64,000 nucleotides of DNA from an uncultured Desulfuromonas sp. (GCF_963676955.1 NZ_OY781461.1:3652225-3716224); one strand, 5' to 3'; shown: positions 16,494-25,280, counted from the first letter of the stretch. The notes: generated by a model from the letters alone, not told the origin. Numbers and translations are program-made.

Positions 16494-19154
16494 CTATTTC
16501 AACGCCACAATCTTCTCCAGACTGGCCTGAAGCACGGTCAGTTTTTCCTGCGCTGCTGCCAGCTTGCCACGGTCTTTTTCCAGAACTGCGGCTGGGGCAT
16601 TAGCGACAAACTTTTCGTTCGACAGCTTCTTGCTGAACATGTCGACATCTTTCTGCACCTTGGCGATCTCTTTGGTGAGGCGCTTTTCTTCCTCTTCGAC
16701 ATTGATCAGACCGGCCAGCGGCAGAAGGATCTCGACGTCGCCGGACACCTGCTTGGCGACCTGGGCCGGTTGATCGAGAGCAACACCACAGGTCAACTCT
16801 TCGATGCGGGCCAGAGCTTTGATGTACTCTTCACCATCACTCATCACCGCCAGACTCGCCTCGTTTTTGCAATCGAGCAGTGCACTGATCTTCTTGGCCG
16901 GAGAAACATCCATTTCGCCACGGATGTTACGGATGGAACGAATGACCTCCATCACCTGCTCCATTTTGGCGGTGGCGTCTTCGTCCTGCAGCAAGCCTTC
17001 GCCCTGCGGGTAGTCGGCCAACATAATGGATGCCACCGGACGGCTGCCGGGCAGATTCTGCCAGATCTCTTCGGTGATAAACGGTGTGATCGGATGCAGC
17101 AGACGCAGCAGGCGCTCCAATACGGTATAAACGACGGTCTGGGCGCTGAGCTTGGCGGCAGCATCGTCACCGTACAGGGCTCCCTTGATCAGCTCGATGT
17201 ACCAGTCACAGAACTCATGCCAGGTAAAGGTGTACAGGGTACTGGCGGCCTCATTGAAGCGATACTCGTCGAGTGCCTTGTTGGCTTCTTTTTCCACCTC
17301 GGTCAGGCGGGTCAAGATCCAGCGATCTGCCATGGACAGGCTGAGTTGATCCCAGTTGGGATTTGCCACCGGCTCAAAGCCTTCCAGATTCATCAGGGCA
17401 AAACGGCTGGCGTTCCACAGCTTATTGCAGAAGTTGCGGTAGCCGCCGATCCGTTCCGTGGACAATTTGACATCGCGGCCTTGAGCGGCAAAGGCGGTGA
17501 GGGTGAAGCGGAACGCATCGGTGCCGAACTCGTCAATGACGGTCAACGGGTCAATGACGTTGCCCTTACTCTTACTCATCTTCTGGCCCTGAGCGTCACG
17601 CACCAAAGCATGAATATACACGTCTTTAAACGGTACATCGCCCATGAACTTGAGGCCCATCATCATCATGCGCGCCACCCAGAAAAACAGGATATCGAAA
17701 CCGGTAATCAGGCATGAGGTGGGGTAAAACTTGCTCAGGGTTTCGGTCTTGTCCGGCCAACCCATGGTCGAGAACGGCCATAAACCGGAGGAAAACCAGG
17801 TGTCGAGCACGTCGGTTTCCTGGTGGATATTGGTGCTCTGGCACTTGGCACAGCAGGTCGCATCTTCGCGCGACACGGTGATCTCACCGCAGTCGTCGCA
17901 GAACCAGGCCGGGATACGATGGCCCCACCAGATCTGGCGGCTGATACACCAATCCTGAATGTTATACATCCACTCGTAGTAGGTCTTTTCCCACTGCGCA
18001 GGAACAATGCGAGTCTGGCCGTTTTCCACCGCCTTGATCGCCTCTTTGGCCAGCGGCTGCACATCAACGTACCATTGCAGGCTCATGTAGGGCTCAATAA
18101 CGGTTTTACAACGGTAACATTCCCCCACCGAGTTCAGGTGGTCATCGATCTTTTCCAACAAACCAAGCGCTTCGAGATCGGCAACAACTTTTTCACGTGC
18201 CGCATAGCGCTCCATACCCTGATAAGCTCCACCGTTTTCGTTGATAAAACCGGACTCGTCAAGGATGTTTATATTTTCCAGATTGTGACGCTTGCCCATC
18301 TCAAAGTCATTGAAATCGTGGGCCGGGGTAATTTTCACCGCCCCGCTACCGAACTCTTTGTCGACATAGTCGTCAGCAATGATGGGAATTTCACGACCAG
18401 TCAGCGGCAATTCAATCATCTTACCCACCAGATCGGCGTAACGCTCATCCTCAGGGTGAACCGCGACAGCAGTATCACCGAGCATGGTTTCCGGACGGGT
18501 GGTGGCAACCACCAGCACCTGATCGGTGCCTTTGACCGGGTAACGCAAATGCCACAGGTGGCCTTTTTTATCGTCGTGCTCTACTTCCAGATCGGACAGG
18601 GCGGTATGGCACCGCGGGCACCAGTTGATCAGACGGTTATCGCGATAGATCAGCCCCTCTTCATAGAGGCTGACAAACACTTCACGCACCGCCTTGCTTA
18701 AGCCCTCGTCCATGGTGAAACGCTCACGCTGCCAGTCGCAGGAGGCGCCAAGACGCTTGAGCTGGTTGATAATCTGGCCACCGGACTCTTCACGCCACTG
18801 CCATACCCGCTCGATGAAAGCTTCGCGACCAACATCGTGCCGGTCTTTGCCTTCGCTGGCCAGCTGTTTCTCAACCACATTCTGGGTGGCGATACCGGCA
18901 TGGTCGGTGCCGGGCATCCACAGCACTTCGTGACCGGTCATGCGCTTCCAGCGTGCCAAAATATCCTGCATGGTATTGTTGAGGGCATGGCCCATGTGCA
19001 ACACACCAGTGACGTTCGGTGGCGGAATGACAATGGAGTAATGGGGTTTGGGGGAATTTTCATCGGCGTGGAAATAGCCGTTTTGTTCCCAGGTCTGATA
19101 CCATTTGGTCTCAAAGTCGTGCGGCTCGTAGCCTTTTGCCAATTCGTCTGCCAT
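16494..19154 (-). CDS. valS: Valyl-tRNA synthetase
   Basis: This class I synthetase of 886 residues charges tRNA-Val and edits threonine mischarging. The HIGH motif is seen in PPPNVTGVLHMGHAL, and the KMSKS loop in GQKMSKSKGNVIDP. A Cys pair (WCPRCHTAL) fits zinc binding in the insertion. The C-terminus is a charged coiled coil (about 815-880), as usual for bacterial ValRS. The start is set at MADELAKGYEP (19154), preceded by AAGGAAAG; the frame runs 38 codons further upstream without support. A fossil of its last codons lies at 11741-11783. Confidence 0.97.
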   Translation of the reverse strand: MADELAKGYEPHDFETKWYQTWEQNGYFHADENSPKPHYSIVIPPPNVTGVLHMGHALNNTMQDILARWKRMTGHEVLWMPGTDHAGIATQNVVEKQLASEGKDRHDVGREAFIERVWQWREESGGQIINQLKRLGASCDWQRERFTMDEGLSKAVREVFVSLYEEGLIYRDNRLINWCPRCHTALSDLEVEHDDKKGHLWHLRYPVKGTDQVLVVATTRPETMLGDTAVAVHPEDERYADLVGKMIELPLTGREIPIIADDYVDKEFGSGAVKITPAHDFNDFEMGKRHNLENINILDESGFINENGGAYQGMERYAAREKVVADLEALGLLEKIDDHLNSVGECYRCKTVIEPYMSLQWYVDVQPLAKEAIKAVENGQTRIVPAQWEKTYYEWMYNIQDWCISRQIWWGHRIPAWFCDDCGEITVSREDATCCAKCQSTNIHQETDVLDTWFSSGLWPFSTMGWPDKTETLSKFYPTSCLITGFDILFFWVARMMMMGLKFMGDVPFKDVYIHALVRDAQGQKMSKSKGNVIDPLTVIDEFGTDAFRFTLTAFAAQGRDVKLSTERIGGYRNFCNKLWNASRFALMNLEGFEPVANPNWDQLSLSMADRWILTRLTEVEKEANKALDEYRFNEAASTLYTFTWHEFCDWYIELIKGALYGDDAAAKLSAQTVVYTVLERLLRLLHPITPFITEEIWQNLPGSRPVASIMLADYPQGEGLLQDEDATAKMEQVMEVIRSIRNIRGEMDVSPAKKISALLDCKNEASLAVMSDGEEYIKALARIEELTCGVALDQPAQVAKQVSGDVEILLPLAGLINVEEEEKRLTKEIAKVQKDVDMFSKKLSNEKFVANAPAAVLEKDRGKLAAAQEKLTVLQASLEKIVALK

Positions 19155-19249
19155 GATGTGTCTTTCCTTCAAAAAAGAATCGGTCCACCGGACCGAGTTG
19201 AGATTTGCAGTGTGCCGAAATCGAGCGAAAAACGCACATCCGAACACGA

Positions 19250-19278
19250 AAAAAGGGGATTTTAGCAATCCCCTTTTT
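19250..19278. terminator. Intrinsic terminator of the response regulator gene
   Basis: AAAAAGGGGATT and AATCCCCTTTTT form a perfect 12-bp stem around TTAGC. It lies 40 bases past the stop of the gene at 19319-20617 and before valS. The T-run on the minus strand fits termination of that gene, so valS has its own promoter. Confidence 0.85.
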
Positions 19279-19318
19279 ATCCGTCAATGCTCAGTATTCA
19301 GAATTATCCGAGGTCGCC

Positions 19319-20617
19319 TCAGGCTTCCGGCTTAATCTTGTCCATCTCCTCACGAACCATGCTTTCCGCCAGATCAGGGACAACTTCCCAGACAACCTTT
19401 TCGAGGATCGGTGAGGCGAGTTTTTCAATGACCGCCCCGGCGACACGCTCGACGATCTCCGTCAGTTGTTCATCGCTGAGGTAGGCAACACGGGTTTCGA
19501 CACGCTTTGGAGTGGCCCCGTAGGCACCTTCAGCGACAATCGCATCGTCACTCAAATCCATGACGCCGGCAGAAGCGGCAGCGGCAGGCGCTTCTGCCGC
19601 AACGGGTTCCACCAACGGCGGCAGGTCCGCAACGGCAGCCGGTTCAGGCTCTTCTTGTGGTTCAAGGGGTTGCAGAGGTTCAAAAGAAGGCGCCTCTTCG
19701 ACGGTTTCTTCCTTGGGTTCGGAGAAATCACCAAGCGGCGGCAAATCAGCAAACGGATCTTTAGCCTCGGGTTCCTCGGCAGCGGGTGCTTCTGCAGCGG
19801 CGGCAAATGGATCCAGAGAGGCCAGTGATTCTTCAGAGGGTTCAGCAACCTCTTCTTCTACCGGACCTTCTTCGGCTTCAGGCAAGGCAAACGGATCGAC
19901 CGGCGTTTCCGCCTCCTCCGTTTGCGCCGGTGGCGTTTCATTGGTTTCGAAACTGAAATCACTTAACGGCGCAAGATCGCTTGTCGCCTCTTCCTCAACA
20001 GGCTCACCGGCAGGCGGCGCGTATTCTGTGACCGCATCAAAACTGAAGCTGTCGTCTTCCCGGGTAGAGGCGGGCTCCTCTTCAGCGACCGGTTGAGCCA
20101 TATCAAATTCAGCAAGCGGTTCGAGGGACGGCGCAGGTTCAGCTGCAGGAGCTTCCGCCTGTTTGGCGCTGACTTCCGCAAGGGCACCGAGCAAATCACT
20201 TTCCACCGGTGTCTGCCCCGGAGTCGCCTGCCACGTCTCTTGTGCAGGAGCGTTGGAAAGCATTTCTGTGACTTTATCCACCAGCTCCTGAGAGCTGAAC
20301 GGTTTGGTAATCCAGTCCGTGGCACCCACCGCCTTGGCTTTGCTTTCATCAAAGGGTTCAAACGTCCCCGCCAGCAGCAAAACAGGTACCGACGCCAGTT
20401 CAGGCAAGGCACGAATCGCTTCGCACAGCTCGTAACCATCTTTGCCGGGCATAAACACATCGGCCAGAATGAGATCAGGGCTGTCCTGTTGAGCCATGTT
20501 CAACGCCTGGTCGCCATTATCCGCAATCTGGAGCTGATAGTCTTTATCAGCAAATGTAATTTCGATGACTTTCTGTATGGTGACACTGTCATCAGCCAGC
20601 AACAACTTTTTGCCCAT
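19319..20617 (-). CDS. Response regulator with long Pro/Glu/Ala-rich linker
   Basis: This 432-residue protein has an N-terminal receiver domain (1-120) with LLLADDS, the phospho-acceptor in ILADVFMPGKDGYE and the lysine in WITKPF. About 240 residues follow that are rich in Glu, Pro and Ala and repeat short motifs such as DPFA and PLSDF/PLGDF, so this part is probably disordered and acidic. The last 60 residues form a helical conserved end (LSDEQLTEIVERVAGAVIEKL ...). No DNA-binding or enzyme domain is present. It probably acts by protein contact, as do similar regulators in motility systems; the partner is unknown. AGGAGG precedes the ATG. Confidence 0.85.
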   Translation of the reverse strand: MGKKLLLADDSVTIQKVIEITFADKDYQLQIADNGDQALNMAQQDSPDLILADVFMPGKDGYELCEAIRALPELASVPVLLLAGTFEPFDESKAKAVGATDWITKPFSSQELVDKVTEMLSNAPAQETWQATPGQTPVESDLLGALAEVSAKQAEAPAAEPAPSLEPLAEFDMAQPVAEEEPASTREDDSFSFDAVTEYAPPAGEPVEEEATSDLAPLSDFSFETNETPPAQTEEAETPVDPFALPEAEEGPVEEEVAEPSEESLASLDPFAAAAEAPAAEEPEAKDPFADLPPLGDFSEPKEETVEEAPSFEPLQPLEPQEEPEPAAVADLPPLVEPVAAEAPAAAASAGVMDLSDDAIVAEGAYGATPKRVETRVAYLSDEQLTEIVERVAGAVIEKLASPILEKVVWEVVPDLAESMVREEMDKIKPEA

Positions 20618-20803
20618 CTATGCCTCCTCAGCTTTTTATGAAAAGCTCGCGACGGTTATGAAGCTCCATGATTGCACTGTTTTACCCGAAAACATCAATA
20701 ATAATCACTTCAGTATTTTCTCATTTTCAAGAGCAAAACGCTAGCACAGAGCTCAAAATCTGTCAAGGAAAGGAACGGCCAAACCTCGTCAAGTTATGCA
20801 CAC

Positions 20804-21850
20804 TTACAGCGTTGCCCACGGTCGGGGCAGAAAGATCTCCTGATACAACTTCATGGCATAGCGATCCGTCATCCCGGCAATAAAATCGGTAATGCTCACT
20901 TCGAGCGAATCACCATCCAGACAAACGGCACCGTACTTTTCCATCTGCTGTGGATTTTCTCTAAAAAATTCGAACAGTTCCCTGAGAACCCGCGCCGCCT
21001 TGGTAAAATCGTCATGAACGCTCGGCACCCGGTAGACATGGTCAAATAACCAATCACGCAGCTCGGTGACCCACTCCAGAACGTTGTCGGACAAGCCGAT
21101 TTCAATGGTGCCATCACGCTGTGACGCCTGGATCATGTCGGTGACCATGGTGTTGATTCGCTGAGAATGACGTTCGCCCAGATGTTTCAACAGAGACCGG
21201 GGTACGTCATCAATGGTGATCACTCCGCCACGTAAAGCGTCATCAAGATCGTGGTTAACATAGGCAATGATATCCGCAAAGCGGACAATCTGACCTTCAA
21301 GTGTTTTTGCCCGCCCACTGTCACAGCAGGCCACCGGTCCGGTTCCTTTGGAATGGCACAGAATGCCGTCACGCACTTCGGCGGTCAGGTTGAGACCACG
21401 ACCGTTTTTCTCCAGCCGTTCCACCACGCGCACACTCTGGCGCACATGATGAAAACCACCCCCCAGCAACTCGTTCAACACCCGTTCGCCGGCATGGCCG
21501 AACGGCGTATGGCCAAGGTCGTGGCCCAGAGTGATCGCCTCGGTCAGATCTTCATTGAGCGCCAGTGCCCGGGCAACGGTGCGGGCGATCTGAGACACTT
21601 CAAGCGTATGCGTCAGACGGGTGCGATAATGATCGCCTTCCGGGGATAAAAAAACCTGAGTCTTATGTTTTAAACGACGAAACGATTTGCAATGCAAAAT
21701 ACGATCACGGTCATGTTGGAAACAAGTTCGTATCGGACATGATTGTTCGTCCCGGTCACGACCGAGACTATCAGCACTGCAACAGGCAAAGGGCGAAAGA
21801 GTTTCCTTTTCCCGCTGTTCAATCATATGGCGTATGGCATTTGATGGCAT
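20804..21850 (-). CDS. dgt: dGTPase-like HD-domain triphosphohydrolase
   Basis: This protein of about 348 residues belongs to the deoxyguanosinetriphosphate triphosphohydrolase-like HD family, which splits dNTPs into nucleoside and triphosphate. The metal-binding HD residues are in RTRLTHTLEVSQ and in GHDLGHTPFGHAGE. Further conserved parts are RLKHKTQVF near the start and ADIIAYVNHDLDD. The ATG at 21850 is preferred over a TTG seven codons earlier; the ribosome site (TTGGGG) is only fair. Substrate preference in this family varies, so dGTP itself is not certain. It is transcribed away from the mucR-like gene. Confidence 0.9.
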   Translation of the reverse strand: MPSNAIRHMIEQREKETLSPFACCSADSLGRDRDEQSCPIRTCFQHDRDRILHCKSFRRLKHKTQVFLSPEGDHYRTRLTHTLEVSQIARTVARALALNEDLTEAITLGHDLGHTPFGHAGERVLNELLGGGFHHVRQSVRVVERLEKNGRGLNLTAEVRDGILCHSKGTGPVACCDSGRAKTLEGQIVRFADIIAYVNHDLDDALRGGVITIDDVPRSLLKHLGERHSQRINTMVTDMIQASQRDGTIEIGLSDNVLEWVTELRDWLFDHVYRVPSVHDDFTKAARVLRELFEFFRENPQQMEKYGAVCLDGDSLEVSITDFIAGMTDRYAMKLYQEIFLPRPWATL

Positions 21851-22034
21851 AAAAACCCCAAGGAATCTCAAATATCATCTGCGGATAAAATCAGAACTAT
21901 TAATTTTATATAAAAAAGCGGCTTTTTTGTTCAATCATCGCCAATATAACTCTTTTTCACTTGATTTTATATGGTTATAGCGTAATAGATTATAAAACAT
22001 TCTATTCAATTCACCAACACATGGAGAATACATT

Positions 22035-22454
22035 ATGTCAAAGCTTCTGGAAATGGCCGTAGAAATTGTTTCTGCTCATGCTTCAACCACAACAATGTCC
22101 AAAGAAGACTTGGTCGCTGAGCTGGCTGAAGTTCATACTGCGCTCAAGGCGATGGAAAATGGTGAGCAGCTTGCTGAAGAGCAAGAGCAGGAGCAGCAAC
22201 CGGCTGTCTCAATGAAAAAAGCTTTCGGCAAGGATAAGGTCTACTGCATGATCTGCGGCAAAGGCATGACCACTCTCGGCCGCCACCTGCGCATGGTTCA
22301 CGGCATCACTCCGGCGGAGTATCGCAAGCAGTTTGATATTCCACGCACTCAGCCCCTTGCCGCTAAAGCGTATTCGGAACAACGCAAGAAGATGGCCATT
22401 GAGCGTGGTCTTGGTGAAAAACTGGCACAAGCTCGGGCTGCCAAGAAAAAGTAA
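22035..22454 (+). CDS. Ros/MucR-family zinc-finger transcriptional regulator
   Basis: This 139-residue protein has the MucR/Ros layout: a helical N-terminal part that allows oligomerisation, an acidic Gln/Glu stretch (about 46-56), and a C-terminal zinc finger in CMICGKGMTTLGRHLRMVH followed by GITPAEYRKQF. The finger is the prokaryotic C2H2 type (C-x2-C, H-x4-H). MucR proteins bind AT-rich DNA and repress surface polysaccharide, motility and virulence genes; the targets here are unknown. GGAG lies ahead of the ATG. The upstream 180 bases are very AT-rich, which would suit autoregulation. A clear terminator follows. Confidence 0.93.
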   Translation: MSKLLEMAVEIVSAHASTTTMSKEDLVAELAEVHTALKAMENGEQLAEEQEQEQQPAVSMKKAFGKDKVYCMICGKGMTTLGRHLRMVHGITPAEYRKQFDIPRTQPLAAKAYSEQRKKMAIERGLGEKLAQARAAKKK

Positions 22455-22474
22455 CGCCTTGCGTCACATGAAAG

Positions 22475-22512
22475 TAAAAAAAGAGGGGCTGCTCAGGCAG
22501 CCCCTCTTTTTT
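22475..22512 (+). terminator. Intrinsic terminator after the mucR-like gene
   Basis: GAGGGGCTGC and GCAGCCCCTC pair around TCAG, flanked by A- and T-runs. It lies 20 bases after the mucR-like stop and can also serve the convergent gene at 22525-22911. Confidence 0.92.
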
Positions 22513-22524
22513 ATTCAACAGTCA

Positions 22525-22911
22525 TCAAAAGATTGAAAACGGCACGATCAACAACGGCTCACCTCGTTCATCGAGCACTTCAACCCGCCATGCCCCTTTC
22601 CACTGCGGCAAAATCCGTTTTGAGGACCAGGTTCGCCAGTTGGAAGAACGCACCGGCAAGCGGACGCGGGCCAGTTCCTGATCTTCACAATACCAGACAT
22701 GGGTGATCCAGGTATCATCCGTAGCGCCATTGATACGCGTAAAACAATACAGTTGATCGGTACCGGCGGGAACGGTGTTCAATGAATCAAGCGGCTCCCG
22801 ATTGACAATACGCGTGGTGATCGACGCATCAACCACATCCAGCGCCAGACTGCTCGTCACACTGAGCACAGTCAGTATGAAAGCAAGGACAATGTTCCTC
22901 ATATTCAACAT
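22525..22911 (-). CDS. DUF2914 domain exported protein
   Basis: This 128-residue protein has a signal peptide (about 1-23, ending SSLA) and one DUF2914 domain. Typical features are the start of the domain at VVDASITTRI, the aromatic pattern THVWY, and WRTWSSKRILP followed by GAWRVEVLDERGE. The fold is expected to be a small beta-sandwich in the periplasm. The function of DUF2914 is unknown; it occurs alone or fused to other exported domains. AGGAGGGG sits just before the ATG. It is a single gene that converges on the mucR-like gene and shares its terminator. Confidence 0.85.
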   Translation of the reverse strand: MLNMRNIVLAFILTVLSVTSSLALDVVDASITTRIVNREPLDSLNTVPAGTDQLYCFTRINGATDDTWITHVWYCEDQELARVRLPVRSSNWRTWSSKRILPQWKGAWRVEVLDERGEPLLIVPFSIF

Positions 22912-22980
22912 AACCCCTCCTGTGAAATCACATATCCGGTTCGAATTCAGATCTCCGGCCTAACAACCATCAGCCGGTAG

Positions 22981-23015
22981 TGCTCTGTCAATGTTAAAAA
23001 TTCGTGTGTATGACA
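22981..23015. repeat. Short dispersed repeat, copy 2
   Basis: It begins TGCTCTGTCA and closely matches 8-43. Both copies lie in intergenic DNA. Confidence 0.4.
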
Positions 23016-23130
23016 CAGCAACGTGCCGTCCACACAAGGCTCAAAAGCGCGAAAGTGGCCACTCCACTTTAAGGTTTTGCAACGCCGTGGGAATGGTGCG
23101 AGGCGAAGTCAGACCCGAAAAGTAAGTATC

Positions 23131-23182
23131 CCCCCGGTCAAACCGGGGGCTTTAGCGATTGCTAGCCCCTCAAAGGGGCTTT
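23131..23182. repeat. Two adjacent hairpins resembling IS200/IS605-type ends
   Basis: CCCCCGGT-CAA-ACCGGGGG is a perfect 8-bp stem, followed 14 bases later by AGCCCC-TCAAA-GGGGCT. Short A-containing loops of this kind occur at the ends of IS200/IS605-type elements and their non-autonomous derivatives. No transposase is present, so this is only a suggestion. Confidence 0.4.
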
Positions 23183-23215
23183 AAGGCAATCTTCAAAATC
23201 AAAAACACTTCTTGC

Positions 23216-23289
23216 CGTCATCCCAGAATGATCCTGTCGGGGATCCACGCCCTTGACCCCCCTGGATTCCCGCCTGCGCGGGAATGACG
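23216..23289. repeat. MITE/REP-like palindromic repeat
   Basis: The element starts CGTCATCCC and ends GGGAATGACG, with imperfect terminal inverted repeats. Inside are GGATCCACG and TGGATTCCCGC, then GCGCGGGAATGACG. This type of sequence is a common dispersed repeat in proteobacterial genomes. Confidence 0.6.
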
Positions 23290-23347
23290 TAAAGGGAAGA
23301 TTGTCATATCAGAGGGCATAATCCCGTAACCGTCAAACTTTTTGGGT

Positions 23348-23366
23348 CCCCCAGCAAAGCTGGGGG
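23348..23366. terminator. Hairpin downstream of deoB
   Basis: CCCCCAGC-AAA-GCTGGGGG forms a perfect 8-bp stem 15 bases beyond the deoB stop. On the minus strand it is followed by ACCCAAAAAGTTT rather than a clean T-run, so terminator activity is probable but not certain. It could also be the right end hairpin of a small mobile element. Confidence 0.5.
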
Positions 23367-23380
23367 ATTACTCTTTGTAT

Positions 23381-24556
23381 TTAATTTAGTGTTGATAGAG
23401 CAGTAAAAAAGCTGTTGCCACAGCGCGTCTCAACGGCAAAGATCTCGCCAAGAGTCGCTGCAATATCACCAAACGTCTCACGATCGCCAAGGTGACATCC
23501 CGTTGCAAGAGAGGGATGCCAGGCCAGCAGCGGCACATATTCACGGCTGTGATCAGTGCCGGGCGTCGTTGGATCACAGCCGTGATCCGCCGTAATCACG
23601 AGCAGGTCCTTCTCGCCAAGCTGCGGCAGGAACCCGGCCAGCCACTGATCGAAGCGCTCCAAAGCCCGGGCAAAGCCGGTCACATCACGGCGATGCCCGT
23701 AGAGCATATCATAGTCAATCAGATTGGCAAAAATCAGGCCGTGTTCCATATCACGCAATGCGGCAGCGATTTTTGCCATGCCGTCGGCATTATCTCTGGT
23801 GGGGTAATGCCTGCTGATCCCCCGTCCACAGAAGATATCCTCAATTTTGCCGACGGCGACCACATCAACCTGATGCTCGGCCAAATCATCCAGAATCATC
23901 GCCGGAGGCTGCATGGAAAAATCGTGACGCCGCTCGGTGCGTTTGAAATTGTCGGCCCGATCGCCGACAAAGGGTCGGGCAATCACCCGCCCCACCTGCC
24001 AGTCATCGAGCACCTGACGCATACCACGACACAATTCATACAATTTCTCCGGCGGCCAGAGGTCTTCATGGGCGGCGATCTGAAACACCGAATCGGTGCT
24101 GGTGTAAACAATCGGTCGGCCGGTCCGCAGGTGTTCCTCGCCAAGTTCAACAAGAATCTCAGTGCCGCTGGCAATCACATTGCCGAGCGGTTCAACACCG
24201 GCCAGTTCGGTAAACGCCTGGATAATCGGCTCCGGAAAGGCCTCGGCAAAGGTGGCAAACGGTTGCTGCAAAATCGCTCCGGCGATCTCCCAGTGGCCGG
24301 TGGTGCTGTCCTTGCCGGCACTCTGTTCGGCCATTCGTCCCCAGGCCGCTTCAGGGGCCGGTGCGGGCGCAACCCCCGGCATGGCAACGATATTGCCCAG
24401 CCCGAGCCGCTGCAGTGTCGGCAAAACCAACGCCCCGTCCTGTTCGGCAACATGCGCCAGAGTATTGGCGCCTCGGTCACCATAGTGTTCTGCATCAGGC
24501 AAGGCGCCACAGCCGACCCCATCCAGAACAATCAAAACAACCCGTTTAAACAACAT
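23381..24556 (-). CDS. deoB: Phosphopentomutase
   Basis: This 391-residue enzyme interconverts ribose or deoxyribose 1- and 5-phosphates in nucleoside salvage. It belongs to the alkaline-phosphatase superfamily: the metal-binding start is VLIVLDGVGCGALPDA, the active-site region has GKDSTTGHWE (phospho-Thr), and the C-terminal metal ligands are in LIDYDMLYGHRRD and ITADHGCDPTTPGTDHSRE. Length is normal. AGGGGGG precedes the ATG. It follows deoC by ten bases, and the two form a salvage operon: DeoB makes deoxyribose 5-phosphate, which DeoC splits. Confidence 0.97.
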   Translation of the reverse strand: MLFKRVVLIVLDGVGCGALPDAEHYGDRGANTLAHVAEQDGALVLPTLQRLGLGNIVAMPGVAPAPAPEAAWGRMAEQSAGKDSTTGHWEIAGAILQQPFATFAEAFPEPIIQAFTELAGVEPLGNVIASGTEILVELGEEHLRTGRPIVYTSTDSVFQIAAHEDLWPPEKLYELCRGMRQVLDDWQVGRVIARPFVGDRADNFKRTERRHDFSMQPPAMILDDLAEHQVDVVAVGKIEDIFCGRGISRHYPTRDNADGMAKIAAALRDMEHGLIFANLIDYDMLYGHRRDVTGFARALERFDQWLAGFLPQLGEKDLLVITADHGCDPTTPGTDHSREYVPLLAWHPSLATGCHLGDRETFGDIAATLGEIFAVETRCGNSFFTALSTLN

Positions 24557-24566
24557 GTCCCCCCTG

Positions 24567-25238
24567 TTACTTTTGCGTTATTTCCAGCCATTGGTCGAGA
24601 ATCGTCGCTGTAGCACTGCAGCCGATGCGGGTGGCCCCGGCATCGACCATGGCTTGAAACGTGGTATAATCGCGAATGCCGCCGGCCGCTTTAACACCGA
24701 TTTTCCCTTGAGCCACTTCAGACAGCACAGTGACGTCGGCAACCGTCGCTCCGCCCGAGCCGAAACCGGTCGACGTCTTGACATAAGCGGCGCCGGCGGA
24801 TATCACCACGTTGGTCAACTGGCGCTTTTGTTGTTCATTGAGATAACAGCACTCAATGATCACTTTAAGCGCACGCCCTTCACAGGCACGATTGATCTCA
24901 ATAATCTCCTGCTCGATCTGTTGGTAAAGACCTTCCTGAGCCCAGCCTCCGTGAATCACCATATCGATTTCACCGGCGCCGAGGTTACAGGCTTCCGCCG
25001 CCTGCATCACTTTGCTGCCGGTGGTTTCATAACCGAGCGGAAAGCCGATCACCGTGCCCACGACCACTTCGGAACCATGCAGCAGATCCGTGACCAGCGG
25101 TAAACGCGATGCCGGCACACACACCGACGCGCAGCCGAACTCGACCGCCTCTTCGCAAAGTTGTTCAAAGTCAGCGGCACAGGACGTCGGTGCCAGCAGG
25201 GTGTGATCAATCAGATGTGCAGGAGAAAAAAACGCCAT
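24567..25238 (-). CDS. deoC: Deoxyribose-phosphate aldolase
   Basis: This 223-residue class I aldolase splits 2-deoxyribose 5-phosphate into glyceraldehyde 3-phosphate and acetaldehyde. The Schiff-base lysine lies in AYVKTSTGFGSGGAT and the second catalytic lysine in VKAAGGIRDY. The N-terminal IDHTLLAP motif is also typical. AAGGAG lies eight bases before the ATG. It is the first gene of the deoC-deoB operon. A hairpin at 25257-25280 separates it from argJ upstream. Confidence 0.97.
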   Translation of the reverse strand: MAFFSPAHLIDHTLLAPTSCAADFEQLCEEAVEFGCASVCVPASRLPLVTDLLHGSEVVVGTVIGFPLGYETTGSKVMQAAEACNLGAGEIDMVIHGGWAQEGLYQQIEQEIIEINRACEGRALKVIIECCYLNEQQKRQLTNVVISAGAAYVKTSTGFGSGGATVADVTVLSEVAQGKIGVKAAGGIRDYTTFQAMVDAGATRIGCSATATILDQWLEITQK

Positions 25239-25256
25239 GATGGACTCCTTGACAGA

Positions 25257-25280
25257 GAAAGCCCGCCAAAGCGGGCTTTC
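25257..25280. terminator. Terminator hairpin between argJ and deoC
   Basis: GAAAGCCCGC and GCGGGCTTTC form a perfect 10-bp stem around CAAA, 35 bases past the argJ stop. The terminal AAA/TTT pairs are short, so it is a moderate terminator in either direction. Confidence 0.7.

Larger units (their letters stand above)
22912..23380. other. Intergenic region rich in hairpins and repeats
   Basis: No gene is supported in these 469 bases. They hold a short dispersed repeat (22981-23015), two adjacent GC-rich hairpins (23131-23182), a MITE/REP-like palindromic repeat (23216-23289) and another hairpin near the end of deoB (23348-23366). Confidence 0.7.

Noticed and set aside
16494-19268. T-box or other leader control of valS
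   Set aside because: The region before valS holds only the terminator of the upstream gene and a ribosome site. No specifier loop or T-box sequence is visible.
23492-24613. 373-residue plus-strand frame over deoB
   Set aside because: It is a shadow of deoB and runs into deoC in antisense without any recognisable motif.
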